Positions 46,334-58,076 of a stretch of 64,000 bases of DNA are shown here, piece by piece. Source of the DNA: Petaurus breviceps papuanus (lineage: Eukaryota; Chordata; Mammalia; Diprotodontia; Petauridae); the NCBI GenBank assembly GCA_028583685.1, contig JAMXIF010000086.1, positions 17,372,704 through 17,436,703 of the forward strand, in the 5' to 3' direction. Within the stretch, counting starts at the first letter, position 1. Every line of letters starts with the position of its first letter. The position numbers were made by a program, and so were the translations under genes. The notes under the pieces were generated by a model that did not search any database, was not told the DNA's origin, and saw only the letters and a program-made list of their open reading frames with translations.

Positions 46334-46689
46334 TTACTGAAGAGAGCTATGTCCTTCATTATTTGTGGCTACTTACCCAAAGTCACAAATCTTTGAAAAT
46401 ATCATTATTTTTCAATGTTTATTATCAATTATTTGTAAATACAACCCACTTGACCCTTTCTCTCAAATTTTTTCCATCAAGTGCTAAGGCCTTCTTACTA
46501 GAAACATCAAAAACAAATCAAAGTCTAATAACACTTTTATCATACTTGAAAAGCAGTCATCAATACTTTTGTCCTGTAAAAAGGAAATCATATATTGATT
46601 TCAAAATTTTGTTATCTTAAAGACAATTTTTGAAGTTTGCCAGTCAATAGTTATTGGATAGAATTATCTGATATAAAGAAATCATGAAA

Positions 46690-47140
46690 ATGCAAAAGGT
46701 ATCTTCTTGAAGTCTGAAAGATCTGGGTTCAAATACTGCCTCAAATAGATAGATACTAGTTATGTGACTAAAAGCAAGTCAGTTAGTCAATAAACACTTA
46801 TTAAGTGATTCCTAAATTCAAGGCACAGTGCTAAATTCTGGGAATGAAGAAAGAGACAAAAGAGAGTCCCTGCCTTCAAAGATCAAACAATCCAAAAGGG
46901 AAGACAACATGCAAACAAATATATACAAAGAAAGCTGTATACAGGATAAGTCATTAAAAGAGGGAAAGCACTGGAATTAAAAATGGATCAGGGAGGACTT
47001 CAGGTAGAAGGTGGAATTATACTTGGGATTTAAAGGAAGCCAGGGAGGTCAACAGAGGGAAGGCACTCTGCAGGTATGGGGAACTGCCAGAAAAAAGCCT
47101 GGAGCCCAGAAACATAAAAAGAACTCTGTATAAACAAGTC
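46690..47140. repeat. SINE fragment followed by antisense L2 3' end
   Basis: 46690-46790 is a MAR/MIR-like sense fragment (agatctgggttcaaatactg). From 46785, antisense L2 reads aataaacacttattaagtga, ggcacagtgctaaattctgg, gagtccctgccttcaaagat, agggaaagcactggaattaa and aaaggaagccagggaggtca. Confidence 0.75.
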
Positions 47141-47514
47141 ATATGAAGTTAAATTTGAAAGTCATCTTTTAAATTACAGATCTATGCTAAATAGATGGAG
47201 ATATCACATCAATACTTCACAGGGATGAAATCACAGATCCAGATGGTAGAGAAGTCAACAGAATAAGCTCACAGAGGGCAGGGAATGAATGATTCAATGT
47301 CAACCCTTTATTCCAGGTATCTGGCACAGTAGGAAATGTCAATGGAATTTTAAGTGCATTAATTTCCTCCCACACAACACTTACTCCCTTTCCCACCTTA
47401 GAATCTTTTAAAAATCTGTATCATATTCTTTGAATGTGCTCTCATCTCACCTCCAGCATTGTCCAACTGGAACTGGCCAGTTGGGTTCCCAGTGGGGCAG
47501 CTACTAGTACTCAC

Positions 47515-47820
47515 AAATTGTTGTCTTTCATTCTGGAAGAGGACTAATGACATCATGAGGATAATGTCTTGACTTGTGCATGAATTGGGTTTAAGTGAGG
47601 CAGAACTGTGCAAAGTAACCAGGTTCACTGTCTCCTCCAGAGCCATCTGGGTCTAATGGCAAGATGTGGATCAGGACAACTGGATTTGGCCCCGATACAG
47701 TGAGAGACCTTGGCCTTTTTAAGCTAAGAGGTCTCAGTCTGTCTGAGGCAACACCCATTTAGTGATTAAGGCCAGGTAAGAAATGAGGCCAAAAAATGCC
47801 TCTTTTACCTACTCAAAAAA
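47515..47820 (-). repeat. Second SINE family (cgaagaggaccatgaca type), full-length copy
   Basis: It contains aaattgttgtctttcattct, ggaagaggactaatgacatc, ggcagaactgtgcaaagtaa, gagccatctgggtctaatgg, aagctaagaggtctcagtct and ggcaacacccatttagtgat. Confidence 0.75.
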
Positions 47821-48959
47821 AAAAAACCCACACAATGAAGAAAAAGGATGAATCCTAATGAAGAAAAATATTTCCCAACAAAAATCCACAGACAATATGA
47901 TCCACAGAGTCACAAAGAGTTGGACACGACTAAACTGAACATAACATAAAGTCCTCGAAGGGAGGAACTGTTTCATTTTTGTCTTTGAACCACCATCCTA
48001 GCATAGTACTTCACATGTTGCTTAAACACTTGATTCACGGATTGACCGAGACTACTATGAAGGGGTTGTGTTATTACTTCTGAGTATTTTTAATCTATCT
48101 TATACTCAAAAAGTTTTATAGTATTGGACTAAAAATATCCTCCCTACTCTTAATTTCAATATAAATACATGTTAGGCACCCAATCCCTAAAACTTATTAC
48201 TTGATCAATTTTATATGGTGTCTCTTTCTTTCCAATGGTTCAAAGTTCCTGGTTATATAGTGTCTTTCTTTCCAATGGTTCAAAGTTCCTGGATCACCAC
48301 AGATCATTACTGTTATCCCAACATGGAGATTTTGATCCTCTTTGGGATGAAGAACAACAAATAACCATAAAGGAACAAAAGTCACATAATTTATCATTAC
48401 AAAAATCAATATTTGTGTAAATCAAGAATTCTATCTCAAAATGGAAAATACTACTTATGAACCTGGACAGATGAAGCCTCTTGTTGCTTCCAAGAATTCA
48501 AACAGTTCAATGTAAAGGTGTGGTAAAACAGAGCAATTACAGCTTAAATTAATGGATTTATTTACATTTTCTCTCTTCTTTCCTTGCACCGCCTCTTCTG
48601 CTAAGAAGTGAGTTGGCAAAAGGTTGCCACCACAAGTAGCAATGCAGATGCCACAATGATCTCCCTTGCCAATAATGAGGAATAAATTGTGATTTAACAG
48701 ATCATGCTTTAGAACCCTTGACTTTTTCCACAACTGCTTGATCTTAAAGCGCACAATTAAATTGATGACCTTAATAGTTTGGAACCACGTAACAGGATTC
48801 TACCAAAGCAAAATTCACTTTCCTTTGGCTGCTCTTTATAAAATCTTCCCACAGCACAGCGGGGAAGAACACTGTACCTAAAAGCAGATTTGGGAGGTAG
48901 GAGTGGGAGGAGTGTATTCGAAAGAAAAGAAAACGAGTTTGGGAGACGCTTTGGAAGTT
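47821..48959. other. Mostly unique DNA beside the promoter, with an old L2 tail
   Basis: An L2 tail fragment lies at about 47945-48050 (gtcctcgaagggaggaactg). An internal 40-bp duplication lies at 48213-48292. Frames here show no family resemblance. Confidence 0.4.
48213..48292 (+). repeat. 40-bp tandem duplication
   Basis: tctttctttccaatggttca occurs at 48223 and 48263. A 30-bp core is identical in both copies and adjoining bases also match (tatatggtg/tatatagtg). Confidence 0.9.
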
Positions 48960-49595
48960 AACCCCCAACTCCTCCAGGCCCAGCACAGAGGGGTCCTGGG
49001 CTGGGGGCAACAGGAGGCGGCCACAAATCCAGTCCTGAGGCTGTGTGCTCCTTAGAATTCCTCAGGCCCATCTCAGGACGGCAGCGGGCGAAAGTCAGCA
49101 GGCACCCTAAAATTCCTGGAGGGGCCACCCCCTCGGCAGAACTTTCTGCCAAGTTCAAAAACAGAAGGCATGTGCAGGCCCCAACCTTCCCAGCTGGCGG
49201 AAGAGGGGAGCTCCAGACTTCGATAGCCCCGCCTCCCCAGCGGGGTGCCGAACCCGGAGGCCGCAAGGATGTAGTCTCCCAGGGAGGGGGCTGCACGTCC
49301 CCCTCCCGGGCCCCGGCCCGAAGGTGCTCCTCGGTCTCGCGCTCGATGGACGGCCCCGCCCGGGCCTCGCGCCTGGGGCTCGACACTCGCGAGAGCCGAG
49401 GGGAGGGGAGGGAGGGGGTGAGGCGCGAGCCTCAATCCCATCCCCCAGACCCGTGCCGGCCCCTCGGTGCCCACAGGGTAGCTAAGATGTCCCGAGGCTA
49501 GGGGCGCAGGCAGTCGGCCCGGGCCTCCCCTGCCTCCCCAGGGCCAAGCCGGCCCCAGCCGTAACAGAAGCAGTAAGGAAGATGTCGGCACTTAC

Positions 49596-49648
49596 CGCTT
49601 CACGACGCCTGTTTTGATTTTGATCTGCCTCACACGAGGATCAGCCAT
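49596..49648 (-). CDS. TBCA: TBCA coding exon 1 (tubulin-specific chaperone A, N-terminus)
   Basis: Read on the minus strand, this 53-nt exon starts at an ATG in a strong Kozak context (A at -3, G at +4). It encodes MADPRVRQIKIKTGVVK plus two bases of a CGN arginine codon, then stops at a GTAAG donor (49591-49595). I recognise this as the first 18 residues of tubulin cofactor A, a protein of about 108 residues. TBCA is a small cytosolic three-helix protein that captures beta-tubulin folding intermediates released by the CCT chaperonin and passes them along the cofactor pathway to the alpha/beta heterodimer. The encoded stretch begins the first helix. The split codon means intron 1 follows the second base of codon 18. 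The exon lies in a CpG island, as expected of a housekeeping promoter. The remaining exons (about 90 residues) lie downstream on the minus strand and were not found in this window. The identity of the exon is nearly certain. Confidence 0.95.
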
Positions 49649-49762
49649 GGTCCCCCACTGAGCGTTGTTGTCGGAAGGACTGCGAAAAGTCGGGACTCTC
49701 AGAGGGGAGGAGACCGAGCACGCTAAAACCGGTTATGTCCGCTAACCCGTGGGAGGCCCCCG

Positions 49763-49773
49763 TGCGCATGCGC
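49763..49773. promoter_or_regulatory. NRF1-like site (TGCGCATGCGC)
   Basis: The 11-base palindrome TGCGCATGCGC matches the core of the NRF1 consensus YGCGCAYGCGCR. It lies 115 bp upstream of the TBCA start codon, a usual position in CpG-island housekeeping promoters. Binding is inferred, not shown. Confidence 0.6.
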
Positions 49774-49854
49774 TGGCCCGGGCGCTGCCCGAGATCGCTC
49801 TCTGTGTGGCCTGTCTTCCTCCCTTCCCGCCGCTCCCCCACACCTGGCTTCTGA

Positions 49855-49859
49855 CCAAT
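49855..49859. promoter_or_regulatory. CCAAT box upstream of TBCA
   Basis: The motif ccaat occurs in gaccaatggg about 210 bp upstream of the TBCA ATG, in the opposite orientation to the gene. NF-Y sites work in both orientations and are common in CpG-island promoters. It is suggestive only. Confidence 0.4.
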
Positions 49860-50116
49860 GGGAGCCTGGAGACAGGTGGAGCAGCCAGTCCCACACCTCC
49901 CTCCCTTACTAGCTCCTGTAGAAGGTGGTCTGCACTGGGTGGGGCAACCCCGACCTTAGTGTTTCCACTGCAGGGGTGTTTGTTACTTACTCTCTCTCGC
50001 CAATTGTATTGGGTTGGCAAGATGCTGTTGTTTGTTCCCTTTATAAATTGAATGACGTAGAAAACTTTTTTAAATGATGATTTACATTTTCAGTGTCTGG
50101 GGACCAATAGTACTAG

Positions 50117-50685
50117 ATGCTTTTCGTATACTTAATAAATTACTTGACTATTTACTATTGTTTATATGTTTATAACATATACTATATTAATATAGACTAT
50201 ACGATATACTATAGTATTCTATATTGTAGAGTATATATTGTATATAGTTATAGTATACTATGTATAAGCATAGAGTATACTATAAATAACTATATACTAT
50301 GTAATTATACTCTATAGTATACTGTATATTTTAGTATTATTTATTTAGTATTTATAGTATCTACTTTATATTTATAATTTATCATTTATATAGTGTATAT
50401 GTGTATATATGTATATAGTATATATGGATTTTCTGTGCATTTATAAGTATAAATTGTATATATTTAATATGTGTGGTATGTATATACATATAGACATAGT
50501 ATGTGCTTACATACTATATATGTATAGTATATATTAATGTACTGTATATGCATATGTGTAGAGAGTATATACACTATATATTCTTTTACATAGTATATAT
50601 AATAAATAATAATAAATAGTTTATTAATTATAAATATAAATAAGTATATAGTGTATATTACATATATTATATAACTATGTTTAAT
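50117..50685. repeat. TA-rich low-complexity tract
   Basis: About 570 bases are built from shifting tata, atac and agtata words, with many short inverted repeats. It lies 470 bp upstream of the TBCA start codon, just outside the CpG island. Confidence 0.9.
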
Positions 50686-50775
50686 TCAATAAATATTTAT
50701 TAAGCACCTACTATGTGCCAGGTATTGTTCTAAGTTCTGGGGATACAAAAAGAGTCAAAAGATAGTACCTGCCAT
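50686..50775 (-). repeat. L2 3' terminus, antisense
   Basis: It contains caataaatatttattaagca, cctactatgtgccaggtatt and ggggatacaaaaagagtcaa. Confidence 0.8.
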
Positions 50776-51085
50776 ACTACCTGTGTGACCTTGGGTAGGC
50801 CACATAAGCCCTATGCTATAGCCCTCAGTTTCCTCATCTATAAAGTAAAGATATTGGACTAGATCTCCTCTAAAATTCACTATAACTCTAAATCTGTGAA
50901 GTAATAAATAATATTTATATAACCCTTTAGAGCTTACACAGGGAGCACAAGTATCATCCAAGCTTGACAGACTAAAAAACTGATGACAAAAAACATTCTG
51001 AGATCACAGAAGTAGTAAGTAAATGGGAGAGGATTTAAGTCCAGGTCTAATGACTTGCAGTCATTCCTATATTCAATATGGTCTC
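50776..51085. repeat. Two MIR fragments in opposite orientation
   Basis: 50776-50898 is sense (tacctgtgtgaccttgggta, tcagtttcctcatctataaa). 50899-51085 is antisense (ataatatttatataaccctt, gagaggatttaagtccaggt). Confidence 0.65.
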
Positions 51086-51179
51086 TCAAGGTAAAAGCCT
51101 TCTGTTTCAGACCACACACAACCCTTATTTTAGCACCTCAATGTTGCACTAATATAATACTGTGTATGTTCTGATTATC

Positions 51180-52290
51180 TGAATACTGTCCAGACATTTC
51201 TCCTCCATTTACTCTCTTCACTCTTCTCATCCTCCTTGTAATTTATCTTCCAATTTCATCTCTCATCAAATGACCAATGATCTATTAAGTGCCAGATTGT
51301 GTGGACTTTTTTTTAGTCCTTAACCATCTTGATTTCTCTGCAGCATTTAATTCTGTCAACCCCTTCCCACTTTTCTAGAATCACTTTCCTGGCTGGGTTT
51401 TTGTAACATGGTTCTCTATCTTGGTTCTTCTACCAGCCTTGTTGAACTTCAGTCTCTTTTGATGGCTCATCATCCTTGTCCCACTTCCTATTCATGGATG
51501 TTTCCTAGGGCTCTGTCCTGCACCCTCTCCATTTTTTCTGTATTTTCTTAGTGAATTCATCAGTTCAACATTTCATTCAGCTGTCACCTCCATGAAGATC
51601 TATCCCAGATACAGCCCCAAGTCTCCCTCATAAACTCAAGTCTTGCACCTCTAACCTCCTATTAGGTGTTTCCAACTGAGTGTCCCATAGGCATCTCAAA
51701 TTCACCTCCTCTCTTTGTGACTTCTTTATTCGTTGAAAGCACCTCCATCCTTTTAATCACCCAGCTTCTCAATCTGAGTCATCCTCAACTCTTTACTCTC
51801 CCTTTCCTCCCATATCTGAATCATCTTCCAGATCCTGTTGAGTCTGCTTCCACAACTTCTCTTGAATCAAATCCAATTTTCTGCCCACATGGCTGAGTTC
51901 AAGCCCTCATCATCTCACTTGGACGATTGAAATAACCTTTGAATTGGTCTCCCTGCCAATCCAATCTAATACTAAAATTATTTTCCAAATGGGCAGTTCT
52001 AACCATGTTACTCCCTGACTCAGTAAACTCCACTGTCTCCCTATTGCCTTTAGAAGCAGATATAAATTTTGCTTGGCTTTTAAAGTTCTTTGCAACCTGG
52101 CCCCAATCCAACTTTTCAGCTTTATTATACATTATTCCCTACCTCATACTCTGCTGTCTTCTTCACATATATACATGTTGTTTTCTCAATAGAATGCAAG
52201 CCCTTTGAAGGCAAAGACATATTTTTATATGCCCAACACCGTGTATAGTTTGTGGCACATAATATTAGCTGGATATATGCTTATCAAATA
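51180..52290 (+). repeat. L2 LINE, long 3' part, sense
   Basis: Sense L2 wording runs over 1.1 kb: ttctctatcttggttcttct, ctagggctctgtcctgcacc, tgtcccataggcatctcaaa, tcaagccctcatcatctcac, aaccatgttactccctgact, tttgcaacctggccccaatc, agaatgcaagccctttgaag. It is the longest L2 copy here. The open frames inside it are decayed. Confidence 0.85.
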
Positions 52291-53289
52291 GACTGAATGA
52301 ATCTCTCTCCTAGGATGTAAGCTTCATGTCAGTCATAACTAGTGTCTTACCTTCTATCTACTCCCAAAGTCTAGCACACTATTTAACACTCTTTTCATTT
52401 AACAAAGGTTAAATTCAATTGAAAGATGTATCAACCATCTTTTTGTGTCAAACACTATGCTAGGTCTGGAAACTCAAAAACAAAAATTAAATAGACATTC
52501 CCCACCTCTCCCAATGAGGTTACATTGGGGGCATTCTGTAGAAGCAGACTTTAAAGTCCTCTTGCTCCCCATTTTAGAAATTTTAAGAAAAATATTATAA
52601 TGATCTAAAGTCTTTGTGCTAATATGAAAAAGAAACATTATCTTCTTTTCTTTATCCATTCCAAAACAGAATCCTTCTCCCTTTTTACCAGACCAGCCAA
52701 GAAAAGACTCTTGCCTGAAGTAATTAGGGAGGTGACCAGAAAAGGCTAAGGGGCCCTTGTTTGATCCACCTTACCCAGATTAGGATAATTTTCAGACTAA
52801 GTGGGGGAAAAGGAGGAAGTCACTTTGATTATGTCAGTTAATGGAAATACCTCTTGAGTTTACCTTTGACTTACTGAAGAAGAGAATTCTTAAAGAGAAT
52901 GGTCAAAGAGGGACTGAATGGTTTTAGGAAAATGATTCTCCAGGGGTATGCTGAAAATTAAGTGATTTTTGTTCTGTTGGTGAAGTAAAATGTTAATTGA
53001 CACTCCCTGCCCTACTACCTGTGCTACTAGCTACTAGCATGAGCACTGTAACTATTTTATCACAATGCAGAATTTTGTCTTTTGCCTAAGAATGCCATAA
53101 CTGTAATTCTGAACTATTTTGTGTTAGAGATTTTCAGCCTCTTGGAATAGCTGAGTTCATCTTTGGTTATATTTGTAAGCATAAATGCTTAGAATAGAAT
53201 AACCCTTAAATCAAAATAGAACAATGTAACTTAAGTTATTCCATTTTTAAAAATTGTATATGTTAGTATGACTTATATATAACTCATTG
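52291..53289. other. No recognised feature
   Basis: This is upstream flanking DNA without frames or repeats that I can name, apart from a short L2-like phrase near 52440. Confidence 0.4.
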
Positions 53290-53420
53290 GATACGCATTC
53301 AGAAGATTTGACTTTTCCACAAACTGGGTCCCGTTGGGCAAATCCTACAATTTTCTAGGCCTTGGTTAACTGATCTGCAGAATGAGAGTATCAGACAAGA
53401 TGTTTTCCTAAGATCCCCCC
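53290..53420 (+). repeat. MIR SINE
   Basis: It contains cccgttgggcaaatcctaca, ttctaggccttggttaactg and atctgcagaatgagagtatc. Confidence 0.65.
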
Positions 53421-53634
53421 TTCTCACCCCTCCTCATTTTGAAATTTTGTCATTGCATCTTAAGGCTTAAGTTAGAAACACCTATAGAGAATTCAATCCT
53501 TTTCCTACTGTCAGGAAACATATATTCTCTAGAATTGTGAACAGAGGTACCCATTCTGCTTTTTCATTTCTTAATCATAGTAGCTCTTCATTTCCTACCA
53601 GCTGCTCTGTTTCATTTTGACTCCACAAGCATCA

Positions 53635-53815
53635 ATGACTGGATACCCTCTGGGGCTGCCTTCACCTTTCCAGATTCCTTTTGTATATTGTCTTCCCTCA
53701 TTAGATTATAAACTCTTTGAGGGCAGGGACTACCTCTCTTTTACTTATTGGTATTCCCAGCACTTAGCATAGTGCCTGCCACATAGCAGGTATTTAATAA
53801 ATGTTTATTGACTCT
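53635..53815 (+). repeat. L2 3' terminus, sense
   Basis: It contains tcattagattataaactctt, tgagggcagggactacctct, cttagcatagtgcctgccac and ggtatttaataaatgtttat. Confidence 0.9.
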
Positions 53816-54144
53816 TGATTAGTCCTTTAGTTATGCTGTGACCCAGATGATTTTTAGCATCTCTTCCACATAATTTCCACATTCATACATCTAATATTCA
53901 TCACATGTCATTCTTAACTCCAGAGAAGAATGCTTTGCTTCAGACTTCCCACACTTACCTGCCAATCCAGGTTCCTAATTTCAAAATTCAATGAAACCTC
54001 CAATGATCAGCCTATGCCTGTAGGTTCTTCTACTTGAATCTCCTCTACATTTGCATTTATGCTCTTGTGCCAGGGGTCCTTGTGGTATTATGGCCCTGGT
54101 TTAAGTTGCAGGGAAGAAGGAGTTCATAATTGCTTTACTAGAAT

Positions 54145-54222
54145 ACTATACTATGCTATGCTATGCTATACAATACTATACTATGCTATTCTATGCTATA
54201 CTATACTATGCTATACTACTAT
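54145..54222. repeat. (CTATR)n pentanucleotide-type microsatellite
   Basis: ctatg and ctata units alternate (actatgctatgctatgctat) over about 78 bases. Confidence 0.9.
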
Positions 54223-54459
54223 AGAAATCTCTATTCTGAAGAACTCAAATAGCTGGCCCCAACTCATCATTAGCAAGTAAAATGGCATGAAGAGTTATTA
54301 CTGTATAAGAAAAGTGGTCAGAACCTTGGCCAGCAATAGTGGTGACACTGAGTAACAACAAGGTGAGGAGAGAAGGCAGCTGAGCCTGTACAGGTAAACC
54401 TCATCTCATTGCTATTAAAGTAGTATTTGAGAAGCAGAATTACTGAACTCATTACCTTT

Positions 54460-55265
54460 CCCCCAAAACTCAACCCTCTTCCTAACTTCTCTATGTTAAC
54501 AGTACCACCATTTTCCTAGCCATTCGAGTTCATAACCTAGAAGTTATCCTCAATTCTTCATTCACATATGTTCCATATTCAAGTCAGTTGCCAAGTCTTA
54601 TTAATTCCAACTCATCCCCTTATTTCTGCTCATAGAGCCATCACCCTATCTCACCACTAGTGAGGCCCTTATCACATCTGTCTTGGACTATGAAAGTAGC
54701 TTCCTAATCGTTCTCTCTGAATCTCTGACCATGTCACTCCCTACTCAAGAAGCTTCATTGGCTCCCTATTGTCCCCAAGATAAAGTATAAACTCCTCAGT
54801 ATGGAATTTAAAGTACAATATTGCTCCAGCCCATCTTTCCAGGCTAATTACACATTACTCTCCCTTACACATTCTATGTCCCAGTAAAACAACCCTACTT
54901 GCTGTTGATAGTCACAAAATTCCATTTTCCAAGTCCATGCCTTTGAACTGATTGTCTCCCTTGATTCTTCATGCCTCGATTGGGGAAATTCCTTTCTCAT
55001 TCTTGCCTCCAAACTCAATTCAGATTCCATCTCATAGAGGAGATTTTTCCAGATTTCCCCCTTCCCACCTCAATTTGCAAGTGACTCTCCAAGTTTCTTT
55101 GCATATGTAATATGCAATAATATGTGTATATATATTGCATATTCTTAGCCCTGACCCAAACATAAGCCCCTTGAAGGCAGAGACTTTTTGTTTTTATCTT
55201 TGTAACACCAGTACTAGCACAGTGCCTGGCATATAGGAGGCCCTTAATAAATATTTCCTGTGTTG
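54460..55265 (+). repeat. L2 LINE 3' part, sense
   Basis: It contains ttcataacctagaagttatc, gtcagttgccaagtcttatt, tctctgaccatgtcactccc, cattggctccctattgtccc, tgacccaaacataagcccct and cacagtgcctggcatatagg. Confidence 0.88.
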
Positions 55266-56019
55266 AATTGGTTAAATTCCCCCTGAATAATTGAGGAGGA
55301 AGGGAAATCAAAGCACTGTCCTTAAACAATTCAGATTCTGCCCATGACACTCATGAGTTCTGACTGTGACCTTGAGTAACTCTGCTCTCTGAGAAACCAC
55401 TTCTTAAAATATAAAATGCAAATACCATTTACACTCCACACCTTACAGTATTTGTAGGGAAAGCACTTTGCAAATCTTAGATCATCATATAAATGTTAGT
55501 TATTTTTAGATTTAATGATTGGTCAATTTCTGTATCTTTAGGCTTTTTAGATTTTCCACAGACCTAGGTGAGTCTCTCAAACATGGGAAGAATATTGGTA
55601 CATTGAGTTCCAGAGGAGAAATTCCCATGACATAGAAAGAACTCTACCTCTTCCCTTTTATTAAGGGAATTTGTTCTGTGAAGTTTGGATTTAGTCAAAG
55701 GGCTACACTTGAGGACCTAGATAGAGGACTACATGTGACCTCGAGGCCAGAGGTTCCCCACCCTTGATCCAGAGCATCGGCTTTCAGTCATTTGGAACAA
55801 CTGACACTCTATCAACCACAGCTAATTGGAAAAGTATTGGCAACCACATGGTATACCAACAAATAGAGGGATCTCCATCATGCCCTTGTCAAGATGAATT
55901 ATTTCCCCCCAGATATATGTAAAGAGACCCAGTTAACCCTACCTCCCCTCTGCATTGTCTCCCAGGAAGAGAAAGGGGAGTCTTAGAAGAATGAAGCAAA
56001 CAAGCATCTATCTATTATC
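55266..56019. other. Unique flank, possible old hAT remnant
   Basis: Near 55700-55775, gcctacacttgag-type wording ends in gaggccagaggttccccacc, reminiscent of a non-autonomous hAT end, but only one end is visible. Confidence 0.3.
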
Positions 56020-56275
56020 TATCTATTCAGTGCTGGGCACTATCTATTGCCAGGCACTATATTAAGCACTTTCAGATATTTCATTTGATCCTCATAACAA
56101 TCCTGGAAAGTAAGTGCTATTATTATGCCCATTTTACAGTTGAGACAACTGAGATAGACAGAAGTTAAGTGACTTGCACAGGGTCACACAACTAGTGTCT
56201 GAAGCAGGATTTTAACTCACATGTTCCTGATCGAAGGTCCATTGCTCTACCTACTACACGATCAGTTGCCTCTTG
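56020..56275 (-). repeat. MIR SINE, nearly complete
   Basis: It contains ttgccaggcactatattaag, gatcctcataacaatcctgg, cccattttacagttgagaca, agttaagtgacttgcacagg and attgctctacctactacacg. Confidence 0.85.
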
Positions 56276-57834
56276 TAGAGAATAGCATGGTTAGCATCAC
56301 TATTAAGAAAGAAAAGCTTTTAGCCCCATGGTTAGTGGTATGAGCCCTTAGATTCAACACTAAGGTGGGAGGAAACTAAGAAACAGGTGTAGCTGGACTA
56401 CTTTGAGCTGTCATGCTGACAGCATGTGAGCACATTAGCTGTGGATGAAATGTGAAAAAATGTTCTTCTTTGCTGGTGAATTTAGTAGGCTAGCCAACTA
56501 GTAGTTTGGGTCTTTGAAAAGAGAGGATAAGACCTAGATAAGTCACTGGAGCTTGGTAAGAGTACTGAGGCATTGGCTAAGCTTATAGCAGAGAAAATCC
56601 CCTGCAGCAGACATTTCCTCATACCCCTTTTCCAGTGTTACACGTAGCTTGAAGAGAGCTGGGAAAAGCATCTCTCCGTTTCCTCCTAGGGAATTTGATG
56701 TCTTGTAGCAACACTTGGGACCATCCCCACACAGTAAGGGGTGATTTTTCCAGAATTTAGACTGTCCTGGGTTTTCAAAAACAATCCCCACTTCATTTCT
56801 AATACAGGGATTTTTCTAAGATTCTATCTCATCATCCTAAGGATGTGTTCAAAAACCCAGGCATAACAGAAAATAAAGAATTTCTTAGTGCTGCTCCCAT
56901 AAAATACTGCACCAGCCTTCTCTTTTAGCTCCATCTTCCCTTCTATACCTTGCTATTGTCCCACCTCTAAATGAAGCCACAGACTCAGTCTGTCATTCTA
57001 GGTCCTAAAATCCTGCCAGCCCAGGGCCTTCTTCTAAGGAACACATGTTCACTTTACAGAAACTACCAGACTGCCTCAGAAGGTTAAGTTCACTCCCATG
57101 AAGTATTCAGGTATATTATGCAAACCAGCCCCACGGGAACAATAATAACTTATAAACTACCTTAATAGATGCTTGTTGCTATAGTTATTTATAAAAAAAA
57201 TATTCTTCTATGATTTCATATGTATATGCATTCAGTTTCCTTAGATTATAAGCTCTTTGAGAGTAACAACCAAGTCTTCTCTTTCTACAATAAACCCTTT
57301 CCCACTCCTCTCCCAATGGGCATACACATATACACACTATATTTGTAGCTGTGTGGGCACTGAAAACACATTGGGCATCAAATTCAATAAACTATTATCT
57401 GACTAACCAACAAATTTTAAATGACAGAGAAAAACCGTGGAATACTGGAAAACCACAGCAGCAAATGAAAGAAATTAAATATAGCATAGTCAGATATAGA
57501 ATGTATCCTCTTGATTAAAGGCATTGTGTAACCCATAAGGCAAAGAGATGATGCTGTACACAGTGATAACCCCAAGAGGGGAAAAAGCTACAGCAATGAA
57601 ACAAAGGATGATATGTATGTGTGCCCACTGTGAGAAGGATTAAAGCCTCCTTTAGTTAGACTTACTTCAGGCTCACTGTCGGGCTCTTCATGTCCTCTCA
57701 CATAAAGAAAAACATGCATATGTGTATATGTATGTTTTAGACATTGGCCTCTATTCATATATCTGTGGATATTAACTCTTCTGTAGGAAAATTATAATTC
57801 TAGAGAAACATTTGTCAGGATAGAATTATGTAGT
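56276..57834. other. Mostly unique intergenic DNA
   Basis: No gene was recognised. A short L2 tail phrase lies near 57240-57300 (agattataagctctttgaga). The rest is unassigned. Confidence 0.4.
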
Positions 57835-58076
57835 TATTGTTGAGTCATTTCAGTTGTGTCCGATACTTCGTGGCTCCATTTGGGGTTTTCTTGGCAGAGA
57901 TACAATAGTGGTTTATCATTTCCTTCCCCAGCTTATTTTACAGATGAGGAAACTGACACAAACAGGGTGAAGTGACTTGTCCAGGGTTACACAACTAATA
58001 AGTCTCTGAGGCCAGATTTGAACTCAGAGGGATGAGTCCAAACTCCAGGTCCTCCACTCTATCCACTGCACCATCT
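57835..58076 (-). repeat. Marsupial CORE-SINE (MAR1/WSINE type)
   Basis: It contains tgttgagtcatttcagttgt, ccatttggggttttcttggc, agtgacttgtccagggttac and ctctatccactgcaccatct. Confidence 0.88.

Larger units (their letters stand above)
1..49595 (-). other. TBCA: TBCA intron 1 (5' part; splice donor at 49591-49595)
   Basis: The GTAAG donor directly after exon 1 opens an intron that runs to the left edge of the window. I looked by eye on the minus strand for sequence encoding the next part of the protein (the family continues with a charged, lysine- and glutamate-rich helix) and saw no match. The intron is therefore inferred to exceed 49 kb. Its content is mostly transposable elements, listed separately. 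Weak or diverged exons could be missed by eye. Confidence 0.8.
48960..49960. promoter_or_regulatory. TBCA: CpG island and promoter region of TBCA
   Basis: This is the only block in the window that is both GC-rich and full of CpG. About two thirds of it lies downstream of the TBCA start codon, inside intron 1, and one third lies upstream. No TATA box is evident. Upstream elements include an NRF1-like palindrome and a CCAAT box. The arrangement fits a broad, TATA-less housekeeping promoter; the transcription start is inferred to lie between about 49660 and 49760. Long open frames here on both strands are by-products of high GC content. Confidence 0.85.

Noticed and set aside
48455-48754. 99-codon minus-strand frame in TBCA intron 1
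   Set aside because: It does not resemble any part of TBCA after residue 18 and has no family match.
49043-49591. Long open frames on both strands in the CpG island
   Set aside because: High GC lowers stop-codon frequency. The frames overlap each other, match no family I know, and the minus-strand one starts inside the TBCA intron.
50117-50317. 66-codon Tyr/Ile-rich frame
   Set aside because: It lies in the TA-rich tract and is compositional.
55690-55780. Possible hAT end (gaggttccccacccttg)
   Set aside because: Only one terminus is visible and no duplication could be tested.
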